64,000 nt of DNA from NCBI RefSeq assembly GCF_003057885.1, contig NZ_QAGK01000009.1, positions 91,446 to 155,445 of the forward strand, in the 5' to 3' direction. The stretch is from Oceaniglobus ichthyenteri (GTDB taxonomy: Bacteria; Pseudomonadota; Alphaproteobacteria; Rhodobacterales; Rhodobacteraceae). The stretch's first letter is position 1; every line of letters starts with the position of its first letter. Below the pieces are notes generated by a model. The model was given only the letters and a program-made list of their open reading frames with translations, was not told the origin of the DNA and searched no databases. The translations under genes and the position numbers were made by a program. This document shows, piece by piece, positions 63,874 to 64,000 of this stretch.

Positions 63874-64000
63874 TGAACCGCCCCGGGTTTACCGGAGAGT
63901 GTTTTGTTCAAATCTTAGGCTGCTTTATCATGGCCGTTTAAGTTTTCATAGAAAGCGTCCTCTGCTTCTTGTGGCGTAGTATAGCCGATGGCGCTGTGCA
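63874..64000 (-). mobile_element. Second IS3-family element, transposase end and terminal inverted repeat
   Basis: TGAACCGCCCCGGGTTTACCGGAGAGTG (from 63874) is a typical IS3-family terminal repeat. Inside it, on the minus strand, '...HSAIGYTTPQEAEDAFYENLNGHDKAA' ends at TAA 63915, the C-terminus of an OrfB transposase. The element runs off the right edge. Its insertion split istA. Confidence 0.8.

Overview
The window comes from an alphaproteobacterium of the Rhodobacterales/Roseobacter type. The evidence is the gene order folB-folP-glmM, glyQ followed by a small membrane-anchored gene and then glyS, an aa3-type ctaD with a DUF2244 gene next to it, SAM-II control of metZ, DctPQM TRAP and NMT1-type ABC uptake systems, and moderately high GC with strong third-position bias. 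Most of the 64 kb is an ordinary chromosome, densely packed, with many 1-13 base overlaps between genes of one operon.

Left part (1-17 kb). An osmoregulated periplasmic glucan operon (opgC-opgG-opgH; opgH runs off the left edge) is followed by a class III CoA-transferase/ThDP-enzyme pair and an L,D-transpeptidase. Next is an uptake and catabolism block on the minus strand: TRAP transporter dctP-dctQ-dctM, an IclR regulator, and an ABC importer (binding protein, ATPase, permease). A GMC oxidoreductase is divergent from it across a short promoter region that carries a good inverted-repeat operator. The block probably imports and oxidises one or more small organic compounds; the substrates cannot be read from the sequence.

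Middle (17-48 kb). tRNA-Leu(GAG), a peptidoglycan-binding exported protein, lipB, ctaD, a DUF2244 protein, yqeY, carA, a MshEN-glycosyltransferase fusion behind a perfect CtrA-type box, gntR, a HAD phosphatase with a UbiH-type monooxygenase, a class V aminotransferase downstream of two overlapping Lrp/AsnC genes that diverge from ilvC, a DMT exporter, folB(extended)-folP-glmM, a SleB-type cell-wall hydrolase, a PPDK-like enzyme, the glyQ/glyS operon, a SPOR-PG-binding-trypsin-like protein whose catalytic triad is lost, trkH, and metZ behind a SAM-II riboswitch with a terminator.

Right part (48-61.9 kb). A Nu-type GST, yciB, a second DMT transporter, an mgtC-like gene, ftsY, a small kinase-like protein, an orphan NuoE-NuoF fusion, an AlkB-like membrane hydroxylase, a peptidase C26, xseA, purD, an FG-GAP-like exported protein, a 2Fe-2S ferredoxin and a lipoprotein.

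Right end (61.9-64 kb). This is a nested graveyard of insertion sequences: the tail of an IS630-like transposase, an IS3-family element, an IS21-family element inside it, and a second IS3-family element inside istA. The dead transposase genes are riddled with short (about 37-70 base) hairpin elements. Four copies share conserved ends but have unrelated, still self-complementary middle stems; two more share a different module; one further hairpin insert is a singleton. This cluster of small palindromic elements is the most unusual signal in the window.
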